Shown in pieces: positions 57,406 through 64,000 of a stretch of 64,000 nt of DNA (the first letter of the stretch is position 1; the number at the start of each line of letters is the position of its first letter). Below the pieces are notes generated by a model. It saw only the letters and a program-made list of their open reading frames with translations, did not search any database and had not been told where the DNA came from. A program made the translations under genes and the position numbers. This DNA comes from Ziziphus jujuba (taxonomy: Eukaryota; Streptophyta; Magnoliopsida; Rosales; Rhamnaceae): assembly GCF_031755915.1 (NCBI RefSeq), contig NC_083380.1, positions 30,228,501 through 30,292,500 of the forward strand. The letters run 5' to 3'.

Positions 57406-58288
57406 ATGAACTCTGTCACTGTTGACTCGAGGCCAAAGTGCTTGGTTGGCATTATTTTTTATGGTTACCCTTCTTATTCTAGAATGTATGCAGAAGAAAC
57501 AAGTTACTACTTTTTCTCTAGGTGATTGATGAAATAGATGGAGCTCTTGGTGATGGCAAAGGTGCTGTGGAGGTTATTCTAAAGATGGTAATTGTGTGTT
57601 TTATATTATTATTATTTTTTTGGGCCTTGTGTATTTTCCATTATTAAATGCTGCTTATTTATTAAATTTAATTGTCTGCACGCTTATTTGTGTTTTAATA
57701 TAATTGTAGTTATAGTTATTTTATTACTATAATTGCTGTTGGTGATTAAATATAACTGCTTTCGTTGTTATCAGTTATCGTTGTCATGTATAATTCTTGT
57801 TTTCCTTAATGTTTAATGCAAACTGTCAGTTATTGCATTTACTTCATTATCAACATGAGAATCATAAGGGAAATTTACTGTTTAAACTCCATGGTTGCAC
57901 ATTCTATACGTTAACAGAAACCTCCATTTCTACCGAGGGTAATATATTCGGCTATGGTGGTTTTTATTTCCCAGTGCTCATTATATTTTTCACTTTTATT
58001 TTATGTTGTTCATATAGGTTTTTGCAGATAAGAAGTTTGATACAGGGAAGGAGAATTTTCCAAATGAAGAAAATCATGAAAGTACATAGAAAGTTTATCA
58101 TTCATATGGAGTTTCCTTTTCATGATTCCCTGGAAAATGGTACTTAGAAAATTTATCATTCATATGGAGTTTCCTTTTCATGATTCTTTTCATGTAAACT
58201 AGCTAGTATTTTTTGCTTATTGACAACTACTTGCTTTCTGCAGGGTTCATATATTTGTTCAACCAACAGTTAATCGTGTTGTCAGCAG
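57406..58288 (+). pseudogene. Captured fragment of CTF18 (alternative clamp loader)
   Basis: Four short exons with GT-AG borders match the AAA+ domain of CTF18, the large subunit of the clamp loader used in sister-chromatid cohesion. 57406-57444 encodes MNSVTVDSRPKCL. 57522-57587 encodes VIDEIDGALGDGKGAVEVILKM, the Walker B region. 58018-about 58100 encodes VFADKKFDTGKEN. 58244-58288 encodes VHIFVQPTVNRVVSR. The exon that should lie between the last two is missing, as are the Walker A part and both ends of the gene. It sits just downstream of the PPR fragment and on the same strand, in element B. Confidence 0.88.
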
Positions 58289-58887
58289 GTGATCCTTGAC
58301 TACCATGGCTGATGTTTAATTGCTGTGACAATTTCAAGCCTTTCCATTTCTGATTTCATCTATTTTGTAGACATTTGTGATACTTTGTTGCTTTCATGAT
58401 TTCTGAAATTTCCTTAGAATTTTTGATATGAAGTCAGTCAGTGAATGGAAATAGGATATTTAGATGGAAGACTTAATTATTTTGATTATCCAATTCAATC
58501 TTCGGGACAACATATCCACTTGCATACTTACTACTTACAAAATAGTTTGATAATGACTCGCTTTGTGATATTTTCCTTCCTTTGTTGATGTCTAGACCAA
58601 TAATTCTACTCTTCACAGTTTGCATATAGCATTTATCGCATATGAGGACAGCTAAGGTCTTCAGTTCTCATTATATTTATTTAAAATTTTTTTGAGGGAA
58701 TTCCTTATTTTATTAAGTCAGAGATGCTTTTTTGTCAAGTATTAAAAAAAGTTAGTCATTTTTTTAGGTTGAGATTTAAAACAAAATGCTTTAGTAATTT
58801 TCCTTAATTATTTACAATAATTATTTTCTTTGAAACTTGTATGCTAAATATTGTAACTAACGGTAGATATTTCGTTTGATTTCATCC

Positions 58888-59070
58888 AGGTATCAAATCT
58901 GTCTACGTTTTAGTGGAGGTGCCCCATATCCTTTTAATGCTGTTACTAAAGTTTGGCATTATACCAATTGTGGTGCCAGTTGGTGTTCGAGATTTTGACA
59001 TTGATGGGGAACATTGGGTCAATTCGGGATTGATACCAACAGAGGCTTTTGTAGGAGCTGTAATATTCTC
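58888..59070 (+). pseudogene. Unidentified exon-like sequence in element B
   Basis: One frame reads PIVVPVGVRDFDIDGEHWVN and an overlapping frame reads RFSGGAPYPFNAVTKVWHYTN. Either could be real, and a frameshift between them is possible. It is likely another captured fragment. I do not recognise the parent protein. Confidence 0.35.
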
Positions 59071-59239
59071 TAGGAGCTGTAATATTCTCTTGTTTTTATT
59101 CATAAAACACTTGTACAATTTCCTTTTGCTAATTCAGATTTTGTTTTTAGCTTTTGTACATGATTCTCGCGTCAATATGATGTGTAAGGATCCAATTTCA
59201 TTATTAAATTCTCCATATTATTTGATATGTTGAAAAGCA

Positions 59240-61290
59240 ATAAATAAGAAGGATGATAAATTAAATGGATGGTAATTGAGTTCTCAAATATTTGCTCTCT
59301 AGTTTCTGACCATTAGAACTTGTTTGAATGGTATGCATTCAATTGTAGTTAGTTTTAGATTATAAAATGTGATTCCCAGCTTGCAAGCTTCTTCCAATCA
59401 CTTTTACATGAACGGCTCCATGGTAGTATGTCCAAATGAGACTTGTTAGGAGGGAATTAATTGTGCACTTGTGGAAACTATTTAAATACATGGATATGAA
59501 AGTGTAAAATAAATGTAACAGTTCTCAATTTCTCCTCTACCCTCATTTCTCATTGACTGTCTCGAATACAGGTGAAAATATTAAAACAATTTTTTTGACC
59601 ATCTCTCATTTCTCATCTACCCTCATTAACTTCTATCCCTCTCTCTTACTCTCCCTGCTACCACATTAAATGAATACTGTGTCTTCCTCTCTCTTTCTCT
59701 TTTGTTTGTTATACCTTTCAGCCTTTCTTTGCATTGACGAACATTGCAGAAAATCTCAAAATCTCTTCAGTTCAGTTCACTCTCCCTGCATCATCTGAAA
59801 ATCTTCATTGTGGAGCCCATACACTTCAAAAGGATGTAATTAAATTGTATGTTTCTGCAGATCGGAGTTAAAGATTACTTGGTATGTGGATATATATACA
59901 TATATATACATAATTTGGCTTTATGCTACTTCTTTACATAATTATTTTTATCATTTATAATAATTTTTTTCCATCTTAATGTTTTGAAATCATGAACTCC
60001 CAATAGTAAACATAAATGGCTTAATAACTAAGCCAAAAAATAAATACAATATACTTCATATTAATTTTGTTAATTGATTTTATGAAAAAAAATTTCTAAA
60101 ATATACTTTATGTCTAGCTGATAGATAAAGTCAAAATCAAATAATGACTTAGCCTTAGCACAATACTAGCAGTGAGGAAAAAGTATGAATTGGTACGAAC
60201 AAAGGACATGTTTTAAACTATAAACAAAAAATTAAATATAATATTATAAAAATGAATAAAAAATGTTTTGTTTGAATTCACAAAAAGATGATATCGAGGT
60301 CAAATTTAGAGCAGTAGACCTTTCAATGGATCGATTTAATTAATAAATATATGTATATATATATATATTAGCCTAAGAATAAGAATTTAATTAGTCAATA
60401 TTGTATTAAAAAAGTAACCTTTACATGGTGAGAAAGGGAAAATATTGACCAAATATGAAAACTCGTTTGTCTTCTCTATCCAGTAGCTAGTACTTTCTAT
60501 CAGCTTTCACAGGGTGTGTTATAAATATAAATATGTGTACATATATATATACATTTTCCCCTTATATTGGATTCATTGTTTGTCACGTTTTGACATGATA
60601 TATAAGTGCAAGTTCTATGTTGGTGCTATTTTATGTAAAACAATCCATAAATGGTTCGGAAATTTCCATTTGAAAATTACAACCTTTGTTTGTTACATAC
60701 GGTCCATCAGTAATTAGGAAACACTTGCTTGTTGAAAAATTTAATGGCGATTCCATCGGAATAGTTAATTTTTCCATTTTCTAAAAGCAAACCGAGTGGA
60801 CAATCGAATTTGTCCACTTCTCTAATGTTATTGTAAACGAATGACATGCTAAATGTAACTATATTTATGATGTTTAACAAAATAATCCACAGAACACCAC
60901 ATTGTCAACATTGCATACATTCAAGCTAACGTTATGTTATGATTTAGCACATGTGCCACAGATTTGACATCTTAATCTACTTGATCCACTATGTCTGTTA
61001 AGAGTAGCTATTCTACTACGTGTTAATATGCAACATTTAAACAGCATTTGTACTCATTTACATAAAATGCATTTGTATTTTATCTTTACTCATTTACTGA
61101 AAATGCATTTGTATTTGTATTTAAAATGCTATTCCACTAGGCGTTAATAACATAATTGTTTGGCTTATTTTCTGTACTCATTTACTGAAAATGTATTTGT
61201 ATTTTTTCATTACTTTTGCTTCAGGATTATAGTTAAACCTTCCAGCAAAGATTCTACAATTGCAGAAGTAGATACTTAATATGTTTTGAA
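59240..61290. other. Non-coding stretch upstream of the second transposase
   Basis: No gene is supported. It has TA microsatellites (59890-59910, 60352-60370, 60538-60552) and short repeats of ATTTACTGAAAATGCATTTG at 61085-61200 directly upstream of the transposase frame. Confidence 0.55.
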
Positions 61291-61311
61291 TTGGTAAACT
61301 CTTTGTGCTCA

Positions 61312-63926
61312 ATGTCACAAATTTCAGTTTTACTGTTCTACGATGGAACATGGAGTGTTTGTTCTGAAGGTACCTGGAGATACCAACGTCAAAGAATGAA
61401 GATTATACGTATCAAAAGGAATTGTACGTTGGCCAAACTTGAAGATGTCGTCTACAACGCTCTCAACTTAGATTCTACACAACATCAATTAATCTTCAAG
61501 TTCATATACCATGTGTGTTTGTCATGTGAGCCGTACGTTGTGGAAAATGATGAAAACCTACAAAGTTTTATAGAAGAGTATAGTTCACACAGACCTCAAG
61601 ACAGATCTCCACTTATTGTTAATGTGTTATCCAAGGTCCCAAAGAGTATTAATACTGTTGGATGTGTTGTGAATAGGATACCTACAAGTTCAGGATTTAC
61701 GACTACTGCCCCACTATCTGTAGTTCCCAAGACAACTACTTGTACCTCTGATGCCAACATGCAATCCCCAGCGACCGAACGTCATGTGCCGGAAACTCAA
61801 CCTGGATTCTCTGAAAATCAAATTTGTGAAAACAATGTGCAATCTGTGGAACATGATCATGATAATGAGCGCTTCCACATTAATGATATGAATGAATATC
61901 GTGGACATGATTATGATCAAGATGAACAATTTGAGGTTGAGGTCAACACTGATCGTAGTGAAGATGGGTTACGAGAAATTTGTTGGACCCAACATTCGGG
62001 ACTTTCAGCTGGTGATAGTCGACATGGTGAGTCTCCTTATGGTAGTAGTCCAATTGATAATGTGAATGATGATGTGCTTGCCTCTCCTTGTACCGAAAAC
62101 CATTTGGACATTCGACAGGATTCTACCGCAACCATGGCTGAACTTAGGGTTAACCATCGCTTCTCATCCGTCAATGCCCATGAAATCATTCAAATCAACC
62201 AAATCTTTGCGAGTAAGAATGCACTACAGAAGAAGATTAGTCTTTATGCAGTACGGAAAAATTTTGAATTCAAGGTTAAGAAGTCAGATAGAGTCCGATA
62301 TGAGGTTGTATGTGCAAACGACAATTGCATGTGGCGAATGCGTGCTACCAAACTACATGGTGATAATACAGAGGCCTTCATCATTAGGGCCTTCAAGGAT
62401 GAGCATATTTGCTCTTTAAATATCATGAAAAGGGATCATCATCAAGCAACAAGTTCAGTTATCGGAGACATCATCCAGCCAATGTTTGATGGGATTTCAA
62501 ACAATACAAACCTCGAGATATCGTGCATGACATTCGCTCTAATTACGGAGTAAACATAAGCTACAACAAAACATGGGCCGCTAAGGAAGTTGCACTATCA
62601 GGTTTGTGGGGCACACCAGAAGATTCATATGCAAAACTTCCTTTATGGAGTCACGTTTTGAAGAGAAAAAATCCGAGCACGTTTACTCGAATTGAAACTG
62701 ATGATCAAAACAGATTTTTATATTTTTTCATGGCACTTGGAGCTAGCATTAGAGGGTTCCAGCATATGCGGAGAGTCGTAGCTGTCGATGGAACTACACT
62801 GAAGAATAAATATAGAGGTTTGTTATATATTGCATCATGTTTGGATGGGACACAATCAAATTTATCCACTTGCTTATGGAATAGGCCCTGGGGAGACGGA
62901 TGCGGCTTACACGTGGTTTTTGGAGAGCTTTAAAGAAGTGTTTGGGGATGATCCAAATATAGCTTTTATATCGGATAGACACAAGAGCATTGCAAAAGCA
63001 ATATGTACAGTTTTCCCTTATAATCAACATGGCCACTGCACATATCATCTTGGTACAAATTTACGTGCTAAGAAGTTTAAAGGTAATGTCAACGCGATTA
63101 TATCAACTTTTAATGATGCAGCTAGAGCATATATTGTTGAGGATTTTGATAAGGCCATGCAGCTTTTAGAAGGGGTTAGTATTGAAGCTGTACAGTATCT
63201 TAAGGATGCAAGTCCTTCAAAATGGGCTAGATCACATTTTCCGGGCAATAGATACAATATAATGACAACTAACATTGCAGAGAGCATGAACTCTGTGCTT
63301 ATTGATGATAGGGATAAACCTGTTTTGCCATTACTAGATCACATTCGTGATGTCTTGCAAAGGTGGTGGTATGAACATCGAACTAACGCAGCTGTAATGT
63401 AAACTCCTGCTACTATTTGGTTGGAAAAAATCATGCAGGAGCGCTCAAATAATGGCAGAGGCTTACGTGTTATGCCAATGAACTTACATGAGTTTCAAGT
63501 TGTTGGCCATGGCATGTTCGTTGGAGTTGTTAACTTAGAAAATAAGATGTGCTCATGCAAGAAATTTGACATTGAGGGATTTCCTTGTGTCCATGTAATT
63601 GCAGCATGTAAGCATCGACATATTTCTCCATATTTCCTTTGCTTGGCACATTACTCAGTTGACTCACTCCGTGATGCATATTCGGAACCATATATCCATT
63701 TGGAGATAAATGTCAGTGGCATGCTCCAGATGATGTCATAAACCTGGTTGTACTTCCACCTCAAATTGGCAAACAGTCAGGAAGACTGAGAAAGAAAAGG
63801 ATTCAATCTCAAGGAGAGGAGCATCATCAATATAGATGCGAGAGGTGCAAACAGGTTGGTCACAGTAGCCGATCATGCTCCGCCGCCGTACCTCTTGATA
63901 GCATTACCAACCAACAGCACCACTGA
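61312..63926 (+). pseudogene. mudrA: MURA-type transposase, frameshifted
   Basis: Starts at ATG 61312 (MSQISVLLFYDGTW). In order: N-terminal domain; acidic linker; Mutator DNA-binding region (KISLYAVRKNFEFKVKKS) with a CANDNCMWRMRA zinc-finger-like part; catalytic domain with both acidic motifs intact (VVAVDGTTLK, FISDRHKSIAKA) and a TTNIAESMN motif; SWIM finger (CSCKKFDIEGFPCVHV); and C-terminal CCHC knuckle (RCERCKQVGHSSRSC), stop at 63924-63926. Lesions: frameshifts near 62500, 62850 and 63693 and an in-frame TAA at 63400-63402. It is less decayed than the copy at 39838 and keeps the first catalytic Asp that copy has lost. It probably belongs to element B. Confidence 0.93.
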
Positions 63927-64000
63927 AACGAAGGCCCATCAATCGCATGATGCTATATTCAGACAATGGGGCCATGTTATGCGGTATGCGTGTGTATGCA
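63927..64000. other. Window end, no feature
   Basis: Sequence after the transposase stop; no terminal repeat of element B is visible before the window ends. Confidence 0.6.

Larger units (their letters stand above)
56331..64000. mobile_element. Mutator-like element B, right end not seen
   Basis: A terminal repeat of the same family as element A starts at 56331 (GGGGAATTTGGCCTAATACC) and points right for about 110 bp. Downstream lie captured fragments of a PPR gene and of CTF18 and, further on, a MURA-type transposase (61312-63926). No inverted partner was found before 64000, so the right boundary and the inclusion of the transposase in B are inference. Nine bases before the terminus (ATATAATTA) would be its target duplication; A inserted into them. 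Confidence 0.65.

Noticed and set aside
56331..64000. Right terminal repeat of element B
   Set aside because: I looked for an inverted GGGGAATTTGGCC terminus up to 64000 and found none. The boundary is left open.

Overview
This is AT-rich nuclear DNA from a flowering plant, most likely a eudicot. The evidence is an intact intron-less leucine-rich-repeat receptor-like protein (RLP) gene of the Cf/Ve type, plant-type Ty3/gypsy and Mutator elements, and plant gene fragments that keep their GT-AG introns. I cannot name the species. Only one gene in the 64 kb looks intact: the minus-strand RLP at 25041-27887.

Region 1-33,700 is a decaying tandem RLP cluster. Four RLP copies can be recognised: a C-terminal remnant at 1-490, another at 6025-6345, the intact gene, and a copy at 32150-33460 split by an inversion. 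Flanking blocks shared between copies show that gene and flanks were duplicated together. Inserted in the cluster are a solo LTR (1898-4837, target duplication AAAGA), a full chromodomain-type gypsy element (7911-18288, minus strand, gag-pol broken by stops and a frameshift), and a 5.5-kb foldback element (18325-23878). The arms of the foldback are inverted arrays of roughly 210-bp units, and most units carry their own small hairpin. An empty paralogous copy of the insertion locus survives near 30290-30330.

Region 31,100-38,600 holds two decayed copies of the gene for RNA polymerase II subunit RPB4. The better copy (37384-38576) has clear exons but no recognisable first exon and an in-frame stop.

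Region 39,039-64,000 is a nest of Mutator-like elements. Element A (39048-56318, 9-bp duplication AAGATATAA) carries exon fragments of a SCYL1/CTEXP-type pseudokinase gene and a class-3 lipase gene. Its left terminal repeat is split by a 10.3-kb MULE (39092-49392, 9-bp duplication TTAATGAAA) with a dead MURA transposase and a Kaonashi-like DUF1985/ULP1-protease gene. Element A abuts a terminus of the same family at 56331 (element B). Element B runs right with fragments of a PPR gene and of CTF18, and probably includes a second broken MURA transposase at 61312-63926. The right end of B was not found. The nest gives an order of events: B first, then A at its border, then the nested MULE.

Taken together, one probable immune receptor gene is surrounded by its own dead paralogues and by silenced transposons. 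The most unusual parts are the exon-capturing Mutator nest and the foldback built from arrays of hairpins.
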